Origin: Kutzneria viridogrisea
GTDB lineage: Bacteria > Actinomycetota > Actinomycetes > Mycobacteriales > Pseudonocardiaceae
Assembly: GCA_014138725.1 (NCBI GenBank)
Contig: JACJID010000002.1
Coordinates: 820,001-884,000, forward strand
Direction of reading: 5' to 3'
DNA: 64,000 nucleotides
Both the position numbers and the translations under genes were made by a program. The notes under the pieces are model-generated. The model was not told where the DNA came from. It ran no database searches and saw only the letters and a list, made by a program, of their open reading frames with translations. Every line of letters starts with the position of its first letter. The first letter of the stretch is position 1. Shown here one piece after another: positions 32,891-41,886 of the stretch.

Positions 32891-33964
32891 ATGAGCACCT
32901 CGACTTGGCGGCTGCGCGTCCACCTGGACGACAACCCCGGCGTGCTGGCCAAGCTGACCGTGCACCTGGCCGCGCGGGACTGCAACGTGCTGGCCCTGTC
33001 TGTGCTGCCCGTGCCCGGCGGTGTCGTGGACGAGCTGGTGATCAGCGCGCCCGACTCGCTGCGGCCCGCCGACCTGGTCGGCGTGGTCCGCGCCGAGGGC
33101 GGCAGGCGGGTCGCCATCACCGCCGCCCGGGTGCACGACCTGGTCGACGAGCGGGCCGCCACCCTGCGGGCCGCCGCCCGCGCCGTGGCCGACCCCGCCG
33201 AGGTGGCCGCCGCGCTGCGCACCGTGCTCGGCGCCGACTCCGTGGAGCCCGTGAACACCGGCTCCGCCCTGGTCGGCTGGGGTGTGGAGGCCGTGGACGC
33301 CCACCAGTTCGTCCTCGGCATGCCCGAGGGCGGCGCCATCCTCGTGCGCCGCGGCTGGGCCCCGTTCACCGACACCGAGCTGTCCAGGGCCTTCGCCCTG
33401 GTCGAGCTGCTGCGCGCCACCCAGAGCATCCCGCTGGGCCCCCGCGCCGTGCTGACCTCCGACGGCGCCGGGATCGTGCTGCGCGCCGGTCGGCAGGCCG
33501 ACACCGAGGCCGTGGCCGCCCTGCACCGCCGCTGCTCCATGCGGAGCCTGTTCGCCCGCTACCACGCCGGGGTGCGCAGCGTGCCCCGCCGCTGGCTGCA
33601 CCGCCTGCTCGCCCCGCCGCGCGGCAGCACCGTGCTCGCCGTGTGCGGGCACCAGGTCGTCGGCATCGGGCAGCTCATCGGCATGACCACTCCTGACCTC
33701 GCCGAGGTGTCCCTGCTCGTCGAGGACGAGTGGCAGCGACGTGGGGTGGGCACCGCCCTGCTCGGCTACCTCGCGGGCATGGCCCGGGGCGCCGGGTTCG
33801 CCGAGCTGATCGGCTGGTGCCTGCCCGCCGAGGAGGCGCTGATCCGCACCGGCAGCCGTGCCGGGCTGCCCGGCTCCGTGCGCACCGAGGACGGGCTGCT
33901 GCGGGTGTCGCTGGCCCTGAGCCACCAGGACAGAGGGGATAAGCTGCACCCGAGTTGCCGGTGA
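32891..33964 (+). CDS. ACT domain-GNAT acetyltransferase
   Basis: 357 residues from ATG at 32891 with GGAGG four bases upstream. An N-terminal ACT-like domain (RVHLDDNPGVLAKLTVHLAARDCNVLALSV, about 7-75) is joined to a C-terminal GNAT domain with the acetyl-CoA loop EDEWQRRGVGTALLGYLAGMARGAGF (about 280-305). ACT domains bind amino acids, so this may be an acetyltransferase gated by an amino acid; the acceptor is unknown. The stop is 14 bases before the LacI gene. Confidence 0.8.
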   Translation: MSTSTWRLRVHLDDNPGVLAKLTVHLAARDCNVLALSVLPVPGGVVDELVISAPDSLRPADLVGVVRAEGGRRVAITAARVHDLVDERAATLRAAARAVADPAEVAAALRTVLGADSVEPVNTGSALVGWGVEAVDAHQFVLGMPEGGAILVRRGWAPFTDTELSRAFALVELLRATQSIPLGPRAVLTSDGAGIVLRAGRQADTEAVAALHRRCSMRSLFARYHAGVRSVPRRWLHRLLAPPRGSTVLAVCGHQVVGIGQLIGMTTPDLAEVSLLVEDEWQRRGVGTALLGYLAGMARGAGFAELIGWCLPAEEALIRTGSRAGLPGSVRTEDGLLRVSLALSHQDRGDKLHPSCR

Positions 33965-33977
33965 GGAGTGGTGCGGT

Positions 33978-35006
33978 GTGGTGATCCAGCGGCCTGATGC
34001 GCGTCCCACCCTGGAGGACGTGGCCGCCAGGGCCGGGGTGTCCCGCGCGACTGCCTCCCGCGTGCTCAACGGCTCGCCCCGGGTCAGCCCCGCCGCGCTG
34101 GAGGCCGTGACCACCGCCGTGGTCGAACTCGGCTACCAGCCCAACCAGGCCGCCCGCACCCTGGTCACCCGGCGGACCGGGGCCGTGGCCGTGCTGTTCT
34201 CCGAGCCCCAGCCCAAGATCTTCAACGACCCCCACTTCGCCGGGATCGTGAAGTGGGCCGCCACCGGCCTCGCCGTGCACGACTCGCAGATGGTGCTCGT
34301 GCTCGTGCACTCCGAGGAGGACCAGCTGCGGGCCCAGCGCTTCCTCGCGGGCGGCCACGTGGACGGCGCCCTGCTGTTCACCCCGCACCAGGACGACCCC
34401 CTGCCCGAGGCCGCCCACAAGCTGCCGCTGCCCGTCGTGTTCGGCGGTCGGCCCTGGGGCACCCTGCGCGGCCTGCACACCGTCGACAACGACAACGAGG
34501 GCGGCGGCGAACTCGCCACCCGCCACCTGCTCGACCTCGGCTGCCGCCGCGTCGTCAGCATCACCGGCCCCTCCGACGAACTCGCCGCCCTCGACCGCCT
34601 CGCCGGCTGGCAGCGCGCCGTCGGCGCCGACGAGACCCAGACCGCCCACCTCACCGAGAGCGGCGGTTTCAGCCGTGAGGGCGGTGAGCGCGCCATGACC
34701 GAACTGCTGCGCCGCGTCCCCGACCTCGACGGCGTGTTCGCCGCCAACGACCTGATGGCCGCTGGCGCCCTCACCGCCCTGCGCGCCGCCGGCAAACGCG
34801 TCCCCGAGGACGTCGCTCTCATCGGCTTCGACGACGACCCCTCCGTCGCCCCGCACACCGATCCCCCGCTGACCACCGTCCGCCAGGAGATCGGCACCCA
34901 GGTCCAGGCCATGATCGACTGCCTGTTCCTGCTGATCCGCGGCGAGGAGCCCAAGCAGCGCCACGAGGTGCTGCCCGTCCAGCTGGTCCGCCGCCGCTCC
35001 TCCTAG
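33978..35006 (+). CDS. LacI family transcriptional regulator
   Basis: 342 residues, GTG start with GAGGAG nine bases upstream. The N-terminal DNA-binding part is textbook (PTLEDVAARAGVSRATASRVLNGSPRVSPAALEAVTTAVVELGYQPNQAARTLVTRRTGAV) and is followed by a periplasmic-binding-protein-like sugar domain (GVFAANDLMAAGAL, VALIGFDDDPSVAPHTDPPLTTVRQ). It likely represses sugar genes. The GH1 beta-glucosidase at 37559 carries a LacI-type site but is 2.5 kb away, so a link is only possible. It overlaps the convergent HNH gene by four bases. Confidence 0.9.
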   Translation: MVIQRPDARPTLEDVAARAGVSRATASRVLNGSPRVSPAALEAVTTAVVELGYQPNQAARTLVTRRTGAVAVLFSEPQPKIFNDPHFAGIVKWAATGLAVHDSQMVLVLVHSEEDQLRAQRFLAGGHVDGALLFTPHQDDPLPEAAHKLPLPVVFGGRPWGTLRGLHTVDNDNEGGGELATRHLLDLGCRRVVSITGPSDELAALDRLAGWQRAVGADETQTAHLTESGGFSREGGERAMTELLRRVPDLDGVFAANDLMAAGALTALRAAGKRVPEDVALIGFDDDPSVAPHTDPPLTTVRQEIGTQVQAMIDCLFLLIRGEEPKQRHEVLPVQLVRRRSS

Positions 35007-36117
35007 CTTCTTCGCCTCCTCCGGAGCCAGCCCGGCGGCGTGAACTCCGGCCTGCCGTCGACCATGTGGATTGTCCAGCCGCTGTGGTGGATCAGTCGGT
35101 GGTGCATTCCACAGAGCAGCACCAGGTTGGTCAGCGCCGTGTCCCCTCCGTCCGCCCAGTGGATGATGTGGTGCGCATGGCAACTGCTCGGCCGTCGCCT
35201 GCACCCTGGGAAGGCGCAATGCTTATCCCTGACGATCAGTGCTCGCCGGAGGTGGGGCGGCACGGTGTAGCTGATCCGCCCGATATCGAGCGGTTCGGAG
35301 TTGCTGCCCAGTACCACTGGGAGGACCTTCGCATCACAGGCCAGTCGGCGGATCGCTGATGGGGCGAGTTCGGTGGTGCCGAGCCCGTTCTGGAGTGTTG
35401 TCAGCGGGATCGTCACCGCGATGTGCGGGCGTTCCCCACCCTCCGTCGGCGTGGTGCTGGTCTCCAGCAGTTCCGCGAACGCATCCCCTTGCCGCTCGGG
35501 CAGGGTGCGTGTGTCGTGGGCGTCGTGTGGTTTCGCCAGCGGGCTGAGGACTGCCTCCAGCAGGGCGCCGGTCTCCGCGTCCAGGCACCCGTGGAACCGT
35601 ACTGACCCGTCCCGCCGTGTGTCGTACCGGAACTCACGTCGCGGATGGGCGAGTTCGTCCTCGCCCGGTAGCGCCCCGTCGGGATCCAACCGGTTGACGA
35701 TCTCCCGGCCCAGCGGCACCAGGTTGGACGCGTCCAGCGACTGGGCCGCTGCTGCCAGGAACTCGACAGCCTGCTCCCGGTCGGCTGCACCGATGTGTGG
35801 CGGCAACTCTCTCAGCACCCGGTTGATCACCGACAACTGCTCCGGCTCCAGTGGAACTGCGACCGGAACGCCCGCGTGCGCGATCCGCTGCCTGGCTTCC
35901 TTCTTACTCACGCAGAGCACACCACGCAGCAACTCTGCCAGGCTCGGATACCCCACCCGCTCCGCCACACCCCGCGCATCCGCCTCCGCGACCAACCCCA
36001 ACACCCGCGCATACGCTTGCCGCAGAACCACTTCCGCGTCCTGCACTCACCCAACAGCTCCGCGTCCCCCAACCGCCACAACTCCGTGACGGTCACAGTG
36101 TCCACAAACGCTGTCAT
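35003..36117 (-). pseudogene. DUF222-HNH endonuclease-like gene with an apparent 5' frameshift
   Basis: The main open frame (35003-36046, GTG start, 347 residues) has a DUF222 region and a C-terminal HNH motif (KHCAFPGCRRRPSSCHAHHIIHWADGGDTALTNLVLLCGMHH), as in the actinobacterial 13E12-type family. Its N-terminus is short. Just upstream, in another frame, ATG at 36117 opens MTAFVDTVTVTELWRLGDAELLGE, which looks like the missing start; joining needs a single-base shift near 36050. So the gene is either disrupted, translated from GTG 36046 in shortened form, or affected by a sequencing error. All HNH residues are kept. Function of the family is unclear; many copies per genome are usual. Confidence 0.6.
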
Positions 36118-36231
36118 ACCAACAACTCTACTCCCCAATCCACCCCAAAACCTTTACCCAACAACGGCTATCCATGTGGGTGACCAACCCCAAACCCGAC
36201 ACACCCAAATCAAACAGCAGGCCCCACACCC

Positions 36232-37025
36232 GAGACCGGGACTCGTCCTCCCCCAGACCAGGACTCGCCCTCCCCCGAGCGGGACTCACACACCCCAAGC
36301 CGGGACTCGCCCTCCAGACAGCGGAACTCGCACTCCCCGAACCGGGACTCGTGCTCCAGGCAGCGGAACTCGCGCTCCCCAGCACGGGACTCACGCTTCA
36401 GACAGCAGGACTCACACCCGAGGCCGAAACTCACCCTCCCCCAGACCGGACTCACCCTCCCCGGAGCGGGATTCGCGCTCCCCCAAGCGGGACTCACACA
36501 CCGGAGACCGGGACTCAGGTTCCCCAGACCGGGACTCGCCCTCGCCCAGAGCGGGACACCCGCTCACCAAGCCGGGACTCGCGCCCCAGACAGCGGGACT
36601 CGCCCTCCCCCAAGCGGAACTCATGCTCGCTAAACCGGGACTTGCCCTCCCCAAGCCGGGACTCGCGTTCACCAGAGCGGGACTCGTGCTCCTCAGACCG
36701 GGACTCGCACTCCACACAGCGGGACCCACACACCGGAAGCCGGGACTCGCCCTCCCCAGACCGGGACTCACGCTCCCCCGAGCGGGACACCCGCTCACCA
36801 AGCCGGGACTCACCCTCCCCAGACCGGAACTCGCCCTCCCCCGAGCGGGACTTACACACCCCAAGCCGGGACTCGCACCCCAGACAGCAGAACTCGGCCC
36901 ACCGGCGGCCGGGCCTCACACACCAGAGGCCGGAACTCGCCCTACCCAGAGCGGGACTCACACTCCACACAGCGGGACTCACACACCTCAGACCGGAACC
37001 CACCCTCCCCAAACCGGGACTCGCC
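36232..37025. repeat. 21-bp minisatellite (tandem repeat tract)
   Basis: About 35-40 degenerate units with a period of mainly 21 bases, typified by GGGACTCGCCCTCCCCAGACC. Because 21 is a multiple of three, several frames on both strands stay open and give seven-residue repeats such as DSPSPDR; these are not genes. The stretch 36118-37558 contains no supported gene. Related single copies occur near 16046, 37333-37425, 54803-54930 and 62872-62907. Confidence 0.8.
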
Positions 37026-37102
37026 CCACCACAAGCGCCACCACGCCCGCACCCCACCCTCCGACCCGCACCACCCAACCCCCGTACGCACCAACCTCAA
37101 CC

Positions 37103-37219
37103 GGGTTGGTTTTGTGTGGGTAGCGGCGGCCTTACGCTCGTCGGCGAATCGGAGCATCCCCCCATGCCCCGGAACCCCCGATCCAAGGCCGCCGCGAGGG
37201 ACCCACACCAAACCAACCC
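37103..37219. repeat. Long imperfect inverted repeat
   Basis: The arm 37103-37133 pairs with 37185-37219. The inner AGCGGCGGCCTT/AAGGCCGCCGCG part (12 bases, 37122-37133 with 37185-37195) is nearly perfect; the outer part GGGTTGGTTTTGTGTGGGT matches with one mismatch and a short bulge. The 51-base loop has a small inner stem. It could be a structured RNA or a terminator; it is not a tRNA. Confidence 0.55.
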
Positions 37220-37439
37220 ACGCCCCCAACCCCGCCACACCCCGTACCCCGCCCCCGCATCCCACCAACCGAGAAACCACCCCACCACCGCAAACACACC
37301 ACCCCGCAAATCCCGGCACGCCCCCACCGCACAGCGGGACTCGCACACCCCAGACCGGGACTCACGCCCCTGAGGCCGGGACTCGCGCTCTCCAACGCGG
37401 GACTCGCGCCCCACAGAGCGGGACTCGCCGCACACCAAC

Positions 37440-37550
37440 CGACGACACACCACCCCCGAACGCCCGACACGCCGCCCCGGAACGTCCGACACACCGCCCT
37501 GCAAACGCCGACACGCGCTACCGCAACCGCCGACACGCGCCGCGCACCCC
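37440..37550. repeat. GACACGC-type short repeats
   Basis: Five or so copies of a unit like GGAACGTCCGACAC(G/A)C or AACGCCGACACGC at intervals of about 21-25 bases, just beyond the 3' end of the beta-glucosidase gene. The same unit appears at 62975-63120. Confidence 0.5.
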
Positions 37551-37558
37551 ACCCGACC

Positions 37559-38941
37559 TCACACCGGCAGTTCGTTCTCCGCTGCGATGCGCGCGAACAG
37601 CCGCCCGCTGTCCTTGATGGTTCGGCGCTGGGTCTCGAAGTCCACGTGCACCAGGCCGAAGCGCTGGCCGTAGCCCGCGGCCCACTCGAAGTTGTCCAGC
37701 AGGGACCAGGCGAGGTAGCCGCGCACGTCGACCCCGGCGTCCACGGCGCGGTGCACCGCCCGCAGGTGGTCCACGAGGTAGCCGCTGCGCTCAGGGTCCT
37801 CGACCGTCCCTTGTGGACTGATCAGGTCGGGGAAGGCGGACCCGTTCTCGGTGACGATCATCGGCACCCCGGGGTAGTCCCGGCCAAGTCGGCGCAACAG
37901 GGTGTGGAACGCGTCGGCGTTCTGCTCCCAGCCGAAGCCGGTGAGCTGCCCGCGCGGTTCGAGCATGCGCACGCCGCGCAGACCGGGCAGGTTGCCGGGG
38001 GTGACCGCGAGCGGTTCGTCGGCCAGGGAAACACGGACCGGGCTGTAGTAGTTGATGCCGTACCAGTCCAGCGGGGTGGCGATCAGGTCGAGGTCCCCGT
38101 CGGCGACGACCCGCTGCCAGTCGCCCAGCCAGGCGGTGTCGGCCAGCACGTCCGCCGGGTAGCCGCGGCCGAACACCGGGTCGAGGAAGAACCTGTTCTG
38201 CAGGCCGTCCACCTTGCGCACGGCCTCGCCCGCGGACGGGTCCTCCGCCAGCACGGGCGACAGGTTCAGCACGATGGACAGCTGGTGGTCCGAGGGCGCC
38301 TGCGCGCGCAGGGCCCGCATGGCCAGACCGTGCCCGAGCAGCAGGTGGTGGGCCGCCTTCAGCGCGGCGACCGGGTCCTGGCGGCCCGGGGCGTGGATCC
38401 CGCTGCAGTAGCCCAGGAAAGCCGAGCACCAGGGTTCGTTCAGCGTGGTCCACATCCGCACCCGGTCGGCGAACCTGGCGTGCACCAGTGCCGCGTACTC
38501 GGCGAACCGGTGGGCGGTGTCCCGGTTGGGCCAGCCGCCCGCGTCCTCCAGCGCCTGCGGCAGGTCCCAGTGGTACAGCGTGGCGACCGGTTCGATCCCC
38601 TTGTCCAGCAGGCGATCCAGCAGCCTGTCGTAGAAGTCCAGACCACGTCGTTCGACCGGGCCACGGCCGTCGGGCTGCACGCGCGGCCAGGCCACCGAGA
38701 ACCGGTACGCGGCCAGGCCCAGGTCCGCCAGCAGTTCCACGTCCTCGCCGTAGCGGTGGTAGTGGTCGCAGGCCGGGTCGCCGGTGCCGCCGCCGTCCAC
38801 CTTGCCGCGCGTGGCCGAGAACGTGTCCCAGATCGAGGCCCCTCGGCCGTCCTCGTGTGTGGCGCCCTCGATCTGGAACGAGGAAGTGGCCACCCCCCAC
38901 AGGAACCCGGCGGGGAACCGCAGCGCGGTGCCCGTGGTCAT
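37559..38941 (-). CDS. GH1 family beta-glucosidase
   Basis: 460 residues, normal for the family. GH1 start signature FPAGFLWGVATSSFQIEGA; acid/base Glu169 in TTLNEPW; nucleophile Glu365 in IVTENGS; sugar-binding SLLDNFEWAAGYGQRFGLVHVDF near the end. Retaining hydrolase for cellobiose or other beta-glucosides, cytoplasmic since no signal peptide is present. GGGGGAG lies six bases before the ATG. A LacI/CebR-like site upstream suggests sugar control. No transporter gene is next to it. Confidence 0.93.
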   Translation of the reverse strand: MTTGTALRFPAGFLWGVATSSFQIEGATHEDGRGASIWDTFSATRGKVDGGGTGDPACDHYHRYGEDVELLADLGLAAYRFSVAWPRVQPDGRGPVERRGLDFYDRLLDRLLDKGIEPVATLYHWDLPQALEDAGGWPNRDTAHRFAEYAALVHARFADRVRMWTTLNEPWCSAFLGYCSGIHAPGRQDPVAALKAAHHLLLGHGLAMRALRAQAPSDHQLSIVLNLSPVLAEDPSAGEAVRKVDGLQNRFFLDPVFGRGYPADVLADTAWLGDWQRVVADGDLDLIATPLDWYGINYYSPVRVSLADEPLAVTPGNLPGLRGVRMLEPRGQLTGFGWEQNADAFHTLLRRLGRDYPGVPMIVTENGSAFPDLISPQGTVEDPERSGYLVDHLRAVHRAVDAGVDVRGYLAWSLLDNFEWAAGYGQRFGLVHVDFETQRRTIKDSGRLFARIAAENELPV

Positions 38942-38964
38942 CTGACTCCCCCTTCAGCCAAAAT

Positions 38965-38976
38965 GAGAGCGCTTCC
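38965..38976 (-). promoter_or_regulatory. LacI/CebR-like operator upstream of the beta-glucosidase
   Basis: GAGAGCGCTTCC, read on the minus strand as GGAAGCGCTCTC, has the AGCGCT centre of CebR-type sites and lies 24 bases before the start of the GH1 gene. Confidence 0.55.
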
Positions 38977-39022
38977 ACTTTTTTGGGTGACAGCCCTCAC
39001 TGTCAAGCTCCCGAAGCAGATC

Positions 39023-39051
39023 TGTGACCAAAAGGCACGAGCGGGTACACT
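39023..39051 (+). promoter_or_regulatory. Promoter of the mgtA leader
   Basis: TGTGAC (39023-39028) and TACACT (39046-39051) are 17 bases apart. Transcription from about 39058 would give a leader of about 143 bases before mgtA. Confidence 0.45.
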
Positions 39052-39073
39052 CCGCTACGGCGAGCAACGCCCT

Positions 39074-39148
39074 GTGAGCGCGAGGAGGTGGTTGGCGTTG
39101 AGTACTGACGGCAGTAGTCCGCTGGCCGCCCCGCTCCCGCGCGCCTGA
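39074..39148 (+). CDS. Candidate proline-rich leader peptide of mgtA
   Basis: A 24-codon frame (GTG at 39074), or 17 codons from TTG at 39098 with GAGGAGG nine bases upstream, ends with PLAAPLPRA and stops 52 bases before mgtA. The end recalls the proline-rich MgtL peptide of enterobacteria, whose translation speed governs mgtA read-through. A stem TGGCCGCC (39123-39130) with GGCGGCCA (39160-39167) overlaps its last codons and could be the switching structure. The match is by composition and position, not by homology. Confidence 0.35.
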   Translation: MSARRWLALSTDGSSPLAAPLPRA

Positions 39149-39200
39149 GCGCACCCGTCGGCGGCCACTCCCCTTCACCCCTCCGCCAGGGAGTTCCGCC

Positions 39201-41801
39201 ATGCGCACCACGACCTCGGTCGCCGCCACGCTCACCGAACTGTCCACAATGGACACCAAGGCCCTGATCCGGCACCTGGACGGGCACCCCGCGGGGCTGA
39301 CCACCTTCGAGCGCGACGCGCGGCTGGCCAGGCACGGCAAGAACCTGGTCGCCGCCGGTGAGGCCCAGCTGTGGGCCAACCAGCTGCTGCGCTGCTTCGC
39401 CAGCCCCTTCGTGGTGATCCTGCTGGTGCTGGACCTCGTGCTCGCGCTGACCGGGGACCACAAGGGCACGATCACGGTCAGCGCGATGGTGCTGATCAGC
39501 GTCGGACTGCGCTTCTGGCAGGAGTTCCGCTCCGGGCGCGCGGCCCAGCGGCTGCGTGCCATGGTCACCACCACGGCGACCGTCGCGCGCAGGGGCACCG
39601 GCGGCACACGGCGCGGCGTGTCCGGGGCCGTCACCACCGAGCTGCCCTTCGAGCTGCTGGTGCCCGGGGACGTGATCCACCTGTCGGCCGGGGACCTGGT
39701 GCCCGCCGACTGCCGGCTGCTCACCGCCACCCACCTGGTCGTCGACCAGGCCACACTGTCCGGCGAATCCCTGCCGGTGGACAAGGAGGCGGGCGCCCCG
39801 GTGCCCGCGGGCCGCAACGTGTTGGACTCGCCCTCGTTCTGCTTCCTCGGGTCCACGGTGCTCAGCGGCACGGCGACGGCAGTCGTGGTGGGCACCGGCG
39901 CGCGGACCTACCTGGGCTCGATCGCCGAACGGCTCACCCACCGGGTGGAGGACACCAGTTTCGACCGCGGCGTGCGCGCGGCCAGCTGGACGCTGATCCG
40001 CTTCGCGCTGGTCATGGTGCCGATCGTGTTGGCCGTCAACGGGTTCAGCCGGGGCGACTGGGCGCAGGCCCTGCTGTTCGCGGTGTCGGTCGGGGTCGGG
40101 CTGGTGCCCGAGATGCTGCCGGTGATCGTGACGGCGAACCTGGCCAGGGGCGCGGTGGCGCTGTCGCGCAGGCAGGCGATCGTCAAGCAGCTGCGGGCCG
40201 TGCAGAACTTCGGCGCGATGGACGTGCTGTGCACCGACAAGACCGGCACGCTCACCGAGGACCGGATCGTGCTGGACCGCTACCTGGACGCGCGCGGGCG
40301 GCACGAGGACTCGGTGCTGGAGCTGGCTTTCCTGAACTCCGCCCTGCAGACCGGTCTGCGCAACCTGCTGGACCGCGCCGTGACCGAACGCGTGGACGCC
40401 GACCGGGCGATGATGCTGGAGGCCACGTGGCGGCTGGTGGACGAGATCCCGTTCGACTTCAGCAGGCGGCGGCTGTCGGTCGTGGTCCGCGACACGGACG
40501 CACACCACCTGCTGATCACCAAGGGCACGGTCGAGGACGTGCTCGCCGGGTGCACCGCGCTGGCGGTGGACGGGGTCGAGTTGCCGATCAACTCCTTGGT
40601 GCGCAAGGACTTGCTCGAACAGGCCGAGGAGCTGGCCGCCGACGGACTGCGGGTGCTGGCCGTCGCGCGCAAGGCCGTGCCGGAGCAGGAGGTCTACCAG
40701 GTCGAGCAGGAGCAGGGGCTGACCTTCGTGGGCTACCTGTGCTTCCTGGACCCGCCGAAGGACTCCGCGGCGGCGGCCGTGCGGGAGCTGACCGGGCACG
40801 GGGTCGCGGTCAAGGTGATCACCGGCGACCACCCGCTGGTGGCGGCGAAGGTGTGCCGCGAGGTCGGCATCGAGGTGGGCGAGGTCGTGCTGGGCAACCA
40901 GATCGACGCCGCCGATGACGCGAAGCTGGCCGGACTCGTCGAGCGCACAACGGTGTTCGCCAGAACCACGCCCACGCAGAAGGCCCGCGTGGTGCGGGCA
41001 CTGCGGGCCAACGGGCACACCGTGGGCTACCTGGGCGACGGGGTGAACGACGCGGCGGCGCTGCGCGAGGCCGACCTGTCGGTGTCGGTGGGCTCGGCGG
41101 TGGACGTGGTGCGGGAGGCGGCCGAGGTCATCCTGCTGCGCAAGGACCTCACCGTGCTGGCGCACGGGGTGGTCGAGGGCAGGCGCACCTTCGGCAACAC
41201 CATGAAGTACGTCAAGCTGACCGCGAGCTCCAACTTCGGCAACGTGCTCAGCGTGCTGGCCGCCAGCGCCTTCCTGCCGTTCCTGCCGATGTTGCCGGTG
41301 CAGCTGCTGGTGCAGAACCTGATCTACGACCTGTCCCAGCTGGCCATGCCCTGGGACCGGGTGGACCGCGAGTACCTGCGGGCGCCCCGGCGCTGGGAGG
41401 CGCGCGGGCTGGCCCGGTTCATGCTGGTCATCGGGCCGCTCAGCTCGGTGTTCGACCTGGCCCTGTTCGCGGTGATGTGGCGGCTGTTCGGCGCGGACCA
41501 GCCCGCGCTGTTCCAGACCGGCTGGTTCGTGGAGGGCCTGCTCTCCCAGGTGCTGATCGTGCACGTGATCCGCAGCCGCCGCGGGCTGGCCAGCCGGGCG
41601 AGCTGGCCGGTGGTGCTGGCCACCGCCCTGGCCGTGGCCGCGGGCCTGGCGCTGCCGTTCAGCCCGGTGGCCGCCTCGCTGGGCATGCGGGTGCTGCCCG
41701 TCTCGTACCTGCCCTGGCTGGCTGGAGCACTGCTCGGTTACTGCCTGCTCGTGCAGCTGGTGAAGACCTGGTACGTCCGCAAGTTCACCAGTTGGCTGTG
41801 A
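39201..41801 (+). CDS. mgtA: Magnesium-translocating P-type ATPase
   Basis: 866 residues, type IIIB P-ATPase. Seen: actuator loop TLSGESLP (about 185), phosphorylation site DKTGTLTED (Asp near 346), ITGDHPLVAAKVCREVGIEVG, the hinge GYLGDGVNDAAAL, and PFDFSRRRLSVVV in the nucleotide domain as in MgtA/MgtB. About ten membrane helices, with VGLVPEMLPVIVTANLARGA as helix 4. Imports Mg2+ at the cost of ATP in the plasma membrane. GGGAG precedes the ATG. Followed after 85 bases by mgtC, an arrangement like Salmonella mgtCB in reverse order, so response to low magnesium is likely. Confidence 0.93.
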   Translation: MRTTTSVAATLTELSTMDTKALIRHLDGHPAGLTTFERDARLARHGKNLVAAGEAQLWANQLLRCFASPFVVILLVLDLVLALTGDHKGTITVSAMVLISVGLRFWQEFRSGRAAQRLRAMVTTTATVARRGTGGTRRGVSGAVTTELPFELLVPGDVIHLSAGDLVPADCRLLTATHLVVDQATLSGESLPVDKEAGAPVPAGRNVLDSPSFCFLGSTVLSGTATAVVVGTGARTYLGSIAERLTHRVEDTSFDRGVRAASWTLIRFALVMVPIVLAVNGFSRGDWAQALLFAVSVGVGLVPEMLPVIVTANLARGAVALSRRQAIVKQLRAVQNFGAMDVLCTDKTGTLTEDRIVLDRYLDARGRHEDSVLELAFLNSALQTGLRNLLDRAVTERVDADRAMMLEATWRLVDEIPFDFSRRRLSVVVRDTDAHHLLITKGTVEDVLAGCTALAVDGVELPINSLVRKDLLEQAEELAADGLRVLAVARKAVPEQEVYQVEQEQGLTFVGYLCFLDPPKDSAAAAVRELTGHGVAVKVITGDHPLVAAKVCREVGIEVGEVVLGNQIDAADDAKLAGLVERTTVFARTTPTQKARVVRALRANGHTVGYLGDGVNDAAALREADLSVSVGSAVDVVREAAEVILLRKDLTVLAHGVVEGRRTFGNTMKYVKLTASSNFGNVLSVLAASAFLPFLPMLPVQLLVQNLIYDLSQLAMPWDRVDREYLRAPRRWEARGLARFMLVIGPLSSVFDLALFAVMWRLFGADQPALFQTGWFVEGLLSQVLIVHVIRSRRGLASRASWPVVLATALAVAAGLALPFSPVAASLGMRVLPVSYLPWLAGALLGYCLLVQLVKTWYVRKFTSWL

Positions 41802-41886
41802 ACGCGCAACGCCCCGTACAGCTCGCGGTCCGCCCTGCCGATGTCGAATGGGGCCGACGCTCGTCCACAGTGGAGGTTTGCGGTTC

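Noticed and set aside
36232-37025. CRISPR array
   Set aside because: Units are contiguous 21-base degenerate repeats without unique spacers, and no cas gene is near.
37122-37195. tRNA-like fold
   Set aside because: There is an 11-12 base stem but no T-arm, anticodon arm or CCA; it is a simple long hairpin.
35795-37373. Ser/Pro/Asp/Arg repeat proteins read from the 21-base tandem tract on both strands
   Set aside because: Several frames are open at once, no ribosome sites are present, and openness follows from a repeat length divisible by three.
38954-39895. 313-codon minus-strand frame over the mgtA start
   Set aside because: Antisense to mgtA, whose P-type ATPase motifs are complete; no domain in the minus frame.
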